Assembly: GCA_025602905.1 (NCBI GenBank)
Contig: JAHLKI010000027.1
Location: 124,001 to 188,000, forward strand
Direction: 5' to 3'
DNA length: 64,000 nucleotides
DNA from: Phlyctochytrium arcticum
Taxonomy: Eukaryota; Chytridiomycota; Chytridiomycetes; Chytridiales; Chytridiaceae
The position numbers and the translations under genes are program-made. The notes beneath the pieces were generated by a model. The model saw only the letters and a program-made list of their open reading frames with translations, was not told the DNA's origin and did no database searches. The stretch's first letter is position 1; every line of letters begins with the position of its first letter. Positions 55,562 through 64,000 of the stretch are shown piece by piece.

Positions 55562-56706
55562 TTTGTGGAGATCTAGTTTTCAAGAGGGAATCAACTCGTT
55601 CACCTCGCTTTTGTCTTAAGTCTTTGGTTTTTTTTTCCCCATAAAATTCTCGCGTTGTGCGCAGCAAGGAACTCTGCAAGAGACTGATGATTGCAAGCTT
55701 ACTCGCAAAATCTCGCATAACGTGCGCAATTTCATATTTGACCTCCTTCTGAGAGTAACGGTTTCGTGATATCTGTGCTCGTCACATAACAGCTCTAAAA
55801 CATATATTTTCGGCTGATACTTTTGCCTCTGATGTTCAAAATGCTTTGTGTATTTGATTCTACTCTTTTATTATGCATGTATCGTAATCAAAAAGAATAG
55901 AAACACTTGGTAGAACGAGCCCTTAAACATGAATTCACAGGAAATACATACGCAAAATTGTGGCCAAGAAGGCAAGATGCGGTACTGGATGCGGTAGGAA
56001 ACTCGAAGATGCGGCGGGGTCAGTCGGGAGGTTGCGGGATTTGGGATGTCTTCATCTCCGGAAATTTCCGCGGATTTGCGGAGCTAAGCAATCCGATTTG
56101 CGGCGGGAGCGCACCCATAACCAAGCAGGATAGCGAAAACGCCTCGACGCGTTGGTTGCCATGCCAATAAGTTAAACTTTCGCGAGAAGTTTTACTCGGT
56201 TTTGGTCGCACTTTCAACCAGAGAGAAGTTCAGGAGAACCACGTCTTATTATACACTTCAATCGCGGTAAGTGGGGAAGATCAGGGGAAGATCCTCTGAA
56301 GATCCCGATCCAAGTGGAGAGTTCTTGATTAGTCTATAGACCAACGTTCATCTCAATCAGTAGCAAGACAGGATGGCCGAGCTTTGAGATGATCTTCTCT
56401 CTACATGTCAGAATGTACAGGCCACATACCGGACAAAGAAAATAATAGCTTCCCAGCAGTTCTCCAGAGTAGGTAGCATGTAATGCATCTGGCGTTCCAT
56501 CTAGGTTCTGTTCACAGGAGGATCAAGACAGTCCAGTTGGCGAAGAAATTGGCAAATCACAGCTGTGTTTCGGTCGTTCTCACATGGCCCAGGGCGCAAT
56601 CGGCAATAGTTGTATAAAGGATGAGACTGCTCTCAACAAGCGCTCCGGATTGAATAAAAAGCTTTATCCTCTGTCAAAAACAATAAAAAAGGAAATCTGA
56701 TCTCCG
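55562..56706. other. 5' flank of the transposase gene
   Basis: 1.1 kb without a supportable gene. No inverted match to the left flank was found by eye. TACGCAAAATT occurs on both sides of the transposase gene (near 51651 and 55949), but in direct, not inverted, orientation. Confidence 0.45.
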
Positions 56707-56788
56707 CGACACGAGCAGGATTTGAACCTACGCGGGCATAGCCCACCGACATTCGAAATCGGCTCCTTGACGACTCGGACATCGTGCC
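56707..56788 (-). tRNA. tRNA-Ser (CGA), second copy, somewhat degenerate
   Basis: 82 nt in the same orientation as the copy at 50.8 kb, with the same acceptor stem (GGCACGA/TCGTGTC), long variable arm (GGGCTATGCCC) and T-arm. The anticodon loop TTCGAAT gives CGA, but its stem ends in a T-G pair. The D-loop has CG where GG is universal (AGTCGTCAAGG), which may impair folding. It may be a functional minor copy or a decaying pseudo-tRNA. Confidence 0.75.
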
Positions 56789-57135
56789 TTACTTGTTGGA
56801 ATTTGAGATCCAGACGTGGTCCAAGTCCTTTTCTTATTCGACTAATCCCGACTCTTCATTCAAGATTGGGATCCATTGTCAGTCGCACGCGTCTACCACC
56901 GTGGGACATTCCCTTCACCAACGTTGAATCCATACTCGCGTCCTCTCTCCATTGTAGAACAGATCGTAGGATGGTACAGTAGTTCATCATTGCACATTAT
57001 GTCCTTTAGCGATGGTGGCAATTGGATGGGATGTGCTGAAATTTCTCATGCGAGTGGGGCAACTAATCAGACAGATGGGGAAGAGATAATTGGGATGGCC
57101 GTCCAATCAGTACTCGAGTATCAGAAGATGACTTT

Positions 57136-58449
57136 ATGTCGATTTTCAACAGCTTTGAGGATCCGATTCACCGGGGATTGCTCGCCCTAAAACAGTTCGC
57201 GATTGAAGACCAAACGAAAGGTGCTTTTCAACTCGCGGCGGTTTTGTCGCAAGACCTTGAGATGTTCGCCGCGCGGTTTGTTTCTCTTCTGGACGATGGG
57301 GCCAAGGCGTATCTCAGGGCGGGATGCATCAACGAGGCCGACCATCTCCGGCAGATCCAACCCGGCGACACCAAATATGGTGTATACGTCGTGACCGTGG
57401 ATCACTGCGCGTATGCCGGGTCAGGAACGGGAGACAATGGAGGGATGTGGGCTCGTGCCCGGGACCACCTCAACCCCGGCTACCGACAGCAGCTCGCCCA
57501 AGCCCGATACCGGCGGTATCGTGTCATAACCCCTGACAGCACGGTAGCCGTCTACATCGTCTTGCTTACTGATGCATTGAGCGCAGAGGAGGTGGTGGCC
57601 TTTGAGTACTTGGTGCAGGTTCTTGGGAAGTTTTATCGCAACAGGACCCTCGAGACATGCAAGAACCGACTGGGGTTGGGCCGTTCGGTCATCGGGGACT
57701 ACCGGGGCCTAAACGACACGATTGCGTTGGGATACTTTGGCACCCGCGATCAGCTTGCCCAATGGGGCAGGGCTGGGGTGCAATCCCAACGGCAACAGAA
57801 TGGCGTGGATGCCCTGACGGGGTGGTGGGTCGATGAGGACAATCAAGACCGGCAAGTCGAGATGACCAAGCGAGGACGGAAGACTTCGGCAGTCAAAAAC
57901 CACGCGAACCTTAAGAGCAAACTTCACAGATACCTTGAGGGATGTGAGGTAAGGCTCACTACGCGACGGTCGCCCAAGGCAAGCAAGGTCTACGTCAGCC
58001 AAGACCTCAGTATCCTCGGCCGCGAAGTCGTCACCCTCGACCGTGCCGGCTTGGCAAGCATCATCGGCGGGACCGCATTCGACGAGCTCCAGAAGGTCCA
58101 CTTGACCGTGGAGGTTGCCGACCCGAACACCCACCATCCCAACTCGTATCTACCCCACGAACTCGACCGCGAGCATCAGACAGGCATCACGAGAATCGCA
58201 TTCAAGCTCCGGTCGGCGGACAGCGACGTTCCATGGACGTTTTATAACCGACTCTCGACAAAGGGAAAGGGCTCGGGAAAGGGGATGGAGAAACGCAAAG
58301 TTATCTGCGAAAAAATCCTCCGAGCCTACAACGACGATGACTTGGTTTGGGACGAGGAGATCGAGACGGAGAGGGCGACGAGTCTGGTGCAGCGGCGTCG
58401 CGCAAATCTGGATGGAGGAGCGGGGGTGGCGGGTCCGAGTGGCCACTGA
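57136..58449 (+). CDS. GIY-YIG-like nuclease, family copy E, only intact member (437 aa)
   Basis: Single exon. The frame is open upstream to about 57063, but the first ATG is 57136. Residues 1-75 form a helical lead (IHRGLLALKQF, LDDGAKAYLRAGC). The GIY-YIG-like core runs from about 81 to 180: GVY (82-84), YAG (93-95), an Arg/His cluster ARARDH (106-111), VAVYIVLLTDALSAEE, a Glu in VAFEYLVQV (157) and the Asn in CKNRLG (177). These are the positions expected of the Tyr, Tyr, Arg, Glu and Asn of this nuclease fold. Then come RGLNDTIALGYFGTRDQLAQWGRAG, a basic region (RGRKTSAVKNHANLKSKLHR) possibly binding DNA, and a conserved C-terminal domain (VHLTVEV, TGITRIAFKLRS, WTFYNRLS). It ends GVAGPSGH, as copy B does. 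Family assignment is inference from motif order. Confidence 0.72.
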   Translation: MSIFNSFEDPIHRGLLALKQFAIEDQTKGAFQLAAVLSQDLEMFAARFVSLLDDGAKAYLRAGCINEADHLRQIQPGDTKYGVYVVTVDHCAYAGSGTGDNGGMWARARDHLNPGYRQQLAQARYRRYRVITPDSTVAVYIVLLTDALSAEEVVAFEYLVQVLGKFYRNRTLETCKNRLGLGRSVIGDYRGLNDTIALGYFGTRDQLAQWGRAGVQSQRQQNGVDALTGWWVDEDNQDRQVEMTKRGRKTSAVKNHANLKSKLHRYLEGCEVRLTTRRSPKASKVYVSQDLSILGREVVTLDRAGLASIIGGTAFDELQKVHLTVEVADPNTHHPNSYLPHELDREHQTGITRIAFKLRSADSDVPWTFYNRLSTKGKGSGKGMEKRKVICEKILRAYNDDDLVWDEEIETERATSLVQRRRANLDGGAGVAGPSGH

Positions 58450-58607
58450 CCTGGAGAGGATATATATCATTGTATTGTATTTAAGGAGGTTCAAATATAC
58501 ACACTTGCCTCCCAACTTTACTCTTCTTTGTCCATTTTGCGTTTATAGGAATGTTGTAAAGTCGATATCGTAAAATTGGGCGTATCTTTGGGCCTTGTGT
58601 CGTATCG
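58450..58607 (+). other. Conserved 3' tail of GIY-YIG family copy E
   Basis: A/T-rich segment GTATTTAAGGAGGTTCAAATATACACACTTGCC.. that also follows copies B, D and H (for H, 63380-63510). It ends near GTGTCGTATC-AAATC. No poly-A run or inverted end was seen. It is the shared 3' UTR of the family. Confidence 0.6.
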
Positions 58608-59204
58608 AAATCGTCAGATGTTTCCTGTACGGGGCCAAGAACATTTCTTTTGTCGAAAGATTTATATGCAGAGCGTCCTGCTTGGTTGAATATGCTTGAT
58701 TGAGACATCGATGAGATCCAACCAGGGATCGTCGGGTATTTTAAGCCCATTGTAGACGATGTCGTTTCCTCCGTGGTTCGGTTATGACAGCTGGTTGTTC
58801 GCCTACGGTCGAAAGCGTGTGGGGCAACCGGATACATATAAGCTAAGCTGCTTTTGTGTTTCCTGGTCAAACGCTGAGGTTTGATCGCAAACGAGCGAAT
58901 AGACTGCTCAGATCTTTGATTCTTTTTGAGCAATGTTATGTTCAAAATGATACGGAGGGACCTCGGGCAGTCATCATATCATTTGTTTCTACGGAACCTG
59001 GAATGCCTCCTAGTATTTGATCGCGCAAGGAGGCGGACATGCTTTTCAGGTCTGTAGTCCCTTTTGAGTAGAGAGGCGTCCATAATGGGACATTTTGAGC
59101 CCGGATTGGGGTTTTATGTGTTGATCACAGGGGTCAGAATACGCGTTAAATTTCGTAAATTTGCGCCTACAAGCGAGAACGGTGGTCGAACGGCTCGAAC
59201 GGCC
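58608..59204. other. Intergenic with repeat remnants
   Basis: Contains a unit resembling the tRNA-flank repeats (about 58905-58980) and a 38-bp match to 51474-51511 (59100-59138). No gene was recognised. Confidence 0.45.
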
Positions 59205-60330
59205 CAGTCGGCCAAGCCCACCTGTCAAACTGTCAAGGAATGCATGCACATATAAGGGGCTCCTGGCCATTCCCCCCGGCAAAGAATACCCTCCGAAATC
59301 ATTTGAATACTTTCTGGAAGGAGCGGGGGTTCGCCTCGTGGATCTTGGAGAACATCAACATCATTCATGCCACAATCCATACGGTCGTTCGGCCCTCTTG
59401 ACCACCATCGTCAACCTTGTTGTTTCGGAGACCGTTAGGAACGGATGCCAAACGCCGTTCAATGCACCGACCGAGGAAGCAACCCAACGGGGATTACTCT
59501 TGCTCTCGACTCAGTTCTCGCATTGATGCAGTGATCCCTGCCTTGCTTTCGGATCCCGTACTGTCAGTCCATAAATTGGACACCTGTCACTCAAGTTCTC
59601 CCGCCAACCTCTTTCCACCGACTCTTTTGTAAGTGGCATTCCTCTGCGAAGAACCCTCAAGCATTCACACAAAGACACATTCATCTAGTGCAACGTCAAA
59701 ATCAAAAGTAACAACATCCCCCCTCTCCCATCCTCACGATCGACCTCACCTCTCCCAAACCTCCCATCCTCACGGCACCCACGGCCGACCCCACCATTCC
59801 GGTTGTCACCAACACCTCTTGAGGACCCCAACACTCCGCTCGATGCACCACCTCGTGCTCCCACCAATGTCAATTTGGTTCTGTCGGAAGAAGACGACCA
59901 ACAGATCGCCACCCTGTCCCAAACACCTTTCGACCCAGATACCGAAGTACCCATCCACGGGGCTTGCTTGCCCTGAAAGATTTCGTGGTCCGAGACTGGA
60001 CCAAGGTCACTAGGCCAATCGCCACGATTCTCAACCAAGCCTTGGAAATCCTGACTGATCGGTTTCTTTCCCTCCTAACCGATGGAGCCAAGGCGTATCT
60101 GAGGGACGGATGCATCAAAGAGGCTGATCATCTCAACCTTCTCAAATCCAGCGACACCAAGTTCGGTGTCTCCATATTCACGGTCAACGACAAAGCCTAC
60201 GCGGGGTCTGGAACGCGAACCGACAAAGGAGGCCTGTACAAACGTGGGCAGGAGCATATCAACATCGCCGAAAGTTGCCGACAGCGGCCTGACCAAGCGG
60301 CGGCCCCAGCCAAGTATCGTCGGTGCTGTC
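59205..60330 (+). pseudogene. GIY-YIG family copy F: 5' module plus N-terminal half
   Basis: Has the best preserved 5' module: AAGCCCACCTGTCAA, GCACATATAAGGGGCTCCTGG (TATA-like), GAATACCCTCC, CGTGGATCTTGGAG and CATGCCACAATCC. Next comes the Ser/Pro leader, with a stop and frame shifts. VNLVLSEEDDQQIATLSQTP leads to a readable core: AILTDRFLSLLTDGAKAYLR-like segment, KFGVSIFTVNDKAYAGSGT, GGLYKRGQEHINIAES. It breaks off after KYRRC. In GVS the second Tyr of GVY is lost. Confidence 0.68.
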
Positions 60331-60408
60331 TCTCTTGGCATCTATACGGTATGTGTATTCCGGTCATTTCCAGAGAATTGTGAACCATGCTCAGACATTG
60401 TATATTAG

Positions 60409-61335
60409 AACAAGAGATGGCAGTATCTTGAACATGAAGTGGCAAAGGAGAGGGAGCTACGGGAGTTGGGGGTGGCAAAGGAGAGGGAGCTACGGGAGTT
60501 GGGGCTTGCGAAGGAGAGGGAGCTAAGGGAGAAGGATGTTAAAAGGCTGGAGCTGGAGATCCGGGAGCAAGTAGCGAAAAGCATGCTCAAGTTTGCCGTT
60601 GAAGACGGGACGACAGTTGTCTTCCCCGTCGCAACTGTTTTATGTCCAGATCTGCAATTCGTGGCCCACCGATTTCTCTCTCTATTGACCGACAAAGCCA
60701 AGGCCTATGTGAAGGACGAATGCGTCGATGAGCACGAGCATCTCGACGAAATGACACCCAGCCACACCAGCATGGGTGTTTACATATTCACCGTCGACCA
60801 GAAGAAAGCGTATGCCGGATCAGGCACGGGATCAAAGGGGGGTCTTTACGCGCGTGCCAGGGACCATTTGAGAGCCGAGTACCACAACCTGCCTGGCCAA
60901 GGCGAATATCGTCGATACTACAAAGTCACCAACAAGACCAAGCTCGCGGTGTATGTCGTCTTGCACACCGATGGATTGAGCCGAGAAGAGATCATAACGT
61001 TCGAATGCTTGGTGCAGGTCCTGGGAACGTTGTACCGCAACCAAAAGATGACAGACTGCAAGAACCGCCTGGGGTTGGGCTGTTGGGCGGACAGGACTTA
61101 TCGAGGCCTGAATGATACCGTGGCTCTCGGCTACTATGGCACCCGAGAACAGCTTGCGCAGTGGGGGAGTGCCGGGATTCAAAGCCAAAGGCTGATGTAT
61201 GGTGGGAAGGATGCCTTGACGCGGTTTATGGATAATGAGGACAACCAAGACGATCATGTTGAAATAGCCAAGCGGGCAAAGAAAGTGCAAGCCATTCAAG
61301 GATTCGGCATCGACCTCTCCACAACAACGATCTGA
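60409..61335 (+). CDS. GIY-YIG family copy G, chimeric with coiled-coil repeats, C-truncated
   Basis: The reading frame opens at a splice acceptor (TTAG at 60405-60408). A strong donor GTATGT at 60349 would join it in frame to GAVSLGIYT, making a 60-nt intron, so the ATG lies upstream and is not certain. The exon begins NKRWQYLEHEV and then has three copies of a 10-residue heptad-like unit (AKERELRELG), a charged coiled coil replacing the usual Ser/Pro leader. The core is well kept: MGVYIFTVDQKKAYAGSGT, GGLYARARDHLRAEYHNLPG, EEIITFECLVQVLGTLYRN and DCKNRLGLGCW. Then come RGLNDTVALGYYGTREQLAQW and the basic KRAKKVQAIQ. It ends abruptly at AIQGFGIDLSTTTI, lacking the C-terminal domain. Intact catalytic residues suggest a possibly functional offshoot. 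Confidence 0.6.
   Translation, partial: NKRWQYLEHEVAKERELRELGVAKERELRELGLAKERELREKDVKRLELEIREQVAKSMLKFAVEDGTTVVFPVATVLCPDLQFVAHRFLSLLTDKAKAYVKDECVDEHEHLDEMTPSHTSMGVYIFTVDQKKAYAGSGTGSKGGLYARARDHLRAEYHNLPGQGEYRRYYKVTNKTKLAVYVVLHTDGLSREEIITFECLVQVLGTLYRNQKMTDCKNRLGLGCWADRTYRGLNDTVALGYYGTREQLAQWGSAGIQSQRLMYGGKDALTRFMDNEDNQDDHVEIAKRAKKVQAIQGFGIDLSTTTI
60439..60533 (+). repeat. Three tandem 30-bp coding units
   Basis: Units of GCAAAGGAGAGGGAGCTACG type, period 30-33 bp, nearly identical for the first two and drifting in the third. Each encodes AKERELRE(L/K). They keep the frame of copy G. Confidence 0.8.
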
Positions 61336-62839
61336 CTTACTTTCAACGATCCTATCACAGATTGTACGTTTGTTTACCCTATTTCATAAACTTTGTGACT
61401 AAGATCCTTTACATAGGCCCCATCATGTCCGACATCATACGAGCCATTGAGGAGCGCGCCCGTGCCCTCATTGCCAGCACGGAAGCGCTGCCGCCGCCCG
61501 AAATGCTGGCCTTCGCAATACCCTGATACCAGAGAATACAAGTTATCGCGACCGTATTCAAGAATTAATTGCGCAGCACGGCAGCGCAGTCAGCCCAGGA
61601 CCGCTATTGCTGATCGCTTCAACACCCATCGCCCACAAATCCCAGCACCTCGACATCCATCGCCACTGCCTCACGTTCCTCTTGGCACATCTCCCCTCTT
61701 CGCCAACCTTTGCATCGCCAACACACCCGAAGCCACTACTTTCGACGACGTAGAAAATACAGAGGCGCCGACCGACGAGGTCCCCACTCAACCTGCTGCG
61801 AATTTTGCAGATGTTCGTCCTGTTTGAGGCAGCCCAGTCCCACGGCCGTCGCTTGGAGCGGATTATGGCAGCGAGTTGGACGCCGTCTCCCGAATTAAAG
61901 GTATTTCGTGACAAAAATTCTGCCAGGTGATGATACTCATTGTTGGTGACCAGACCAACATCAAGCGGGAGACGGCTAAGATCTGCCGTAATCCGAAGGC
62001 GCAGTCCTACGTTGGCACGACGGATGCATTGGTCAAGAAGATTTTTGTCAATGAGTGGGGCGTGGCCAAGGAGAGCGCGAGCGTGCCATCCATTCACAGG
62101 GGTGTCTCTGAGTTGATTTTGCGCCAGAACAATAGAAGAAACGAAAGACGCAAGTCCAGGGCAAACCGGTGCTCGACATTGCCCTCACAGTACCTAAAGC
62201 CGGTCCTTCCTCTAGCGGCAAATACCCTAGTACTGCGACCGACTAAGCGCCGCCTCACCAAGTTATTTCCAGATGTTGATTGGCTGCAGGTACATTGATA
62301 TTTTGAATGGCTCAAATTCAAACAAACAAACTACTTCAAATACTTAGATGTCTGAATTACCTCGAATTTGTTCGTGGGAAACGTCTCACGTGGAAGGTCA
62401 ACTTGTGCCCGCGCCAGCCAGACTTCAAGGTCAGACATGCACATTCAAAAGCTCAACACGGCTCTCAGTTTCACACCAGTGGGAGCCAAACTGGATGAGC
62501 GCGTAAGTTGCGGCGTAACCGGTGCTCGGGGTCCTCCGTCGTTTCGTATTCAAGGCAAAGTGCGTCACGGTTATGGGCTCTCTATTGCCTGCTCCCGGTC
62601 GCGCGCCCCTCTTCTCGCAGCGTTACGTCTGCGATACCCAAAGCTCTGAGCAGCCTTTTACGTAGTGGCCCTCGCCGGAAATAACTGATGCTTTGCCCTA
62701 GAAGTGGGAAAGATATGTATCCCGAACGCTTGGAACGAGGCGGTGCATTTAGGGTTTATTGAGGATAACTTGGATGCCTTCCGTACAGCACACGAGAAGC
62801 TGCAAGATCTGGAAGAGCTGGTCAAGATCATTCCCGTGG
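61336..62839 (+). other. Decayed coding-like region, unrecognised
   Basis: Several plus-strand stretches look protein-coding but do not join into one frame. They are: SDIIRAIEERARALIASTE (from 61426), AGLRNTLIPENTSYRDRIQE (about 61505-61565), FVLFEAAQSHGRRLERIMAA (about 61811-61870), VMILIVGDQTNIKRETAKIC continuing to KKIFVNEWGVAKE (61927-62100), and VGKICIPNAWNEAVHLGFIE (about 62706-62765). Candidate introns exist (GTATTT..CCAG at 61901-61926). Possibly one broken gene; no family was recognised. Confidence 0.35.
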
Positions 62840-63510
62840 TGCACCCGCCTTCGACCTACTGAAGAAGGTGCATTTGACAGTGGAGATCGCGCAGGAGAAT
62901 ATCCACCACCCCAAGTGATACCTTGACCGCGATGTTGACCGCCAGCACGAAACGGGTGCTCTCAAGCTTCATGGCCACTCTATCCAAGCTGCCCTTTGAA
63001 TTGGATGGACCGCTTCCAAGCAAAGGAAATTTCAGGGGGTTCATCATTCATCGCCTTGAAGTGCGGCAACGGCCATCGGTTTCAAAACGCGAGGCCGGAA
63101 AACTCGACGCCCAGTGTAAAGCCTGTTTCGATAAGTCTCAACGAACGACAACCGAGCTCCAGAACGCGGACGGCGGCTTACCCTGGACGTAGCTACAACC
63201 GATTGAGGTCTAAGGGAAACGGCTCAGGAACATCCCACGAGAAAAAGAATGAGATCTGCCTCCGCATCCTCCGAGCATACAACGATGAGATGCTCTGGGA
63301 CGAGGAGCAGGCGACGGTGAGCGCGAGTGCGACGGGCAAATCGGGATGCACCCGCGGGGCCGAGTGGTCACTGAATCCTGGAAAAATTTATAATTTTGTA
63401 TTTAATGAGGTTCAAATATATACACTTGCCCCCAACTTTACTATTATTTGTCGATTTTGCCAGAAATCTTTGAGCGTATCCTTTGGCCTTCTGTCGTATC
63501 AAAACCTCAA
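62840..63510 (+). pseudogene. GIY-YIG family copy H: C-terminal fragment and 3' tail
   Basis: Starts at LLKKVHLTVEIAQENIHHPK (about 62858), passes several stops, then reads YNRLRSKGNGSGTSHEKKNE and ICLRILRAYNDEMLWDEE, matching the end of copy E. It is followed by the shared 3' tail up to about 63510. No N-terminal half precedes it. Confidence 0.68.
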
Positions 63511-64000
63511 TGAGACGTCAATTCAGTAGTTGGTTCTGGGTTCTAAAATTCTGGGCAGCTGCCGGACGACCCGTCGGATCAGAGACTCGGAGTATGATGG
63601 AGTTCCAGGGCTAATGCACTGACCAGCCAAATGGCCAAGCCCCTCTTCCCACGCGCGCGTCCGGAGTCCTCCGGAGGACCAATATAACTATTCTCTACTA
63701 AAACTGTTAATGTCAATCCAAAAGATATAGAAACTCCTGCATCCTTTGTAGGTTTGACGGCATGTCCCCCGCGTCGAGATCCATCATGTTCCACGCGCCT
63801 ATATAGATGTTCTCCGCCAACATTTTAATGTTGAGCGATGGGAACTTGTCGTTCTCCATACAATCTTCATCTCCGCCACCACTTTACTATTGATCCAAAG
63901 GAAGTTTTGGAAAACCCCATATCCAAATTTCAACTTTTTCAAGATGTTGCGTTGTCACAAATATATTTTTTTCAACAAAATGGATACAACAACGCTACGT
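63511..64000. other. Unassigned sequence to window edge
   Basis: About 490 bases. There is a short palindrome (GGAGTCCTCCGGAGGACC) near 63664. No gene or RNA was recognised. Confidence 0.4.

Noticed and set aside
51640..55960. TACGCAAAATT on both sides of the transposase as terminal repeats
   Set aside because: The matches are direct, not inverted, only 11 bases long, and do not extend.

Overview
The window looks like nuclear DNA of a zoosporic (chytrid-like) fungus. The evidence is dense short introns (about 45-90 bases, GT..AG), fungal-type metabolic genes, and three families typical of flagellated or early-diverging fungi: a class C (metabotropic) GPCR, a voltage-gated K+ channel and an EML-type WD40 microtubule protein. 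The code is standard. No bacterial operon, CRISPR array or rRNA was seen. The lineage is inferred from gene content only.

Region 1 (1-30.4 kb) is ordinary gene-rich chromosome. In order it holds: a peroxisomal acyl-CoA thioesterase ending in SKL (-), a single-exon NAD kinase (-), a GIT1-like MFS transporter (+), two tandem 7TM paralogues (-), an EML WD40 protein in 14 exons (-), an Sfk1/DRAM-type membrane protein (+), a one-pass membrane protein with an SH3-like tail (+), ATP-type PEP carboxykinase (+), a Kv channel (+) and a class C GPCR (+). Exon models for all spliced genes here were worked out by hand, and each sums to a multiple of three. A 398-bp MITE-like inverted-repeat element lies between PEPCK and the K+ channel.

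Region 2 (30.4-64 kb) is repeat-rich and mosaic. It contains an ankyrin-type gene with one frame break and a 255-bp indel. A 6.9-kb Ty3/gypsy chromovirus (40309-47197) has identical 236-bp LTRs and a GTCCT target duplication. An apparently intact 7-exon, 1,092-aa DDE-type transposase gene (51931-55561) lies between two tRNA-Ser(CGA) genes. At least seven full or partial copies of one repeated gene family are scattered through the region.

The most interesting feature is that repeated family. Its only uninterrupted member (57136-58449, 437 aa) carries what reads as a GIY-YIG nuclease core: GVY, YAG, R/H, E and N in order. Copies share a promoter-like 5' module and a 3' UTR-like tail, so the unit that spreads is a whole gene with its own control region. 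The retrotransposon landed inside the 5' module of one copy, which dates the family as older. No terminal repeats were identified, so the mode of spread is unknown.
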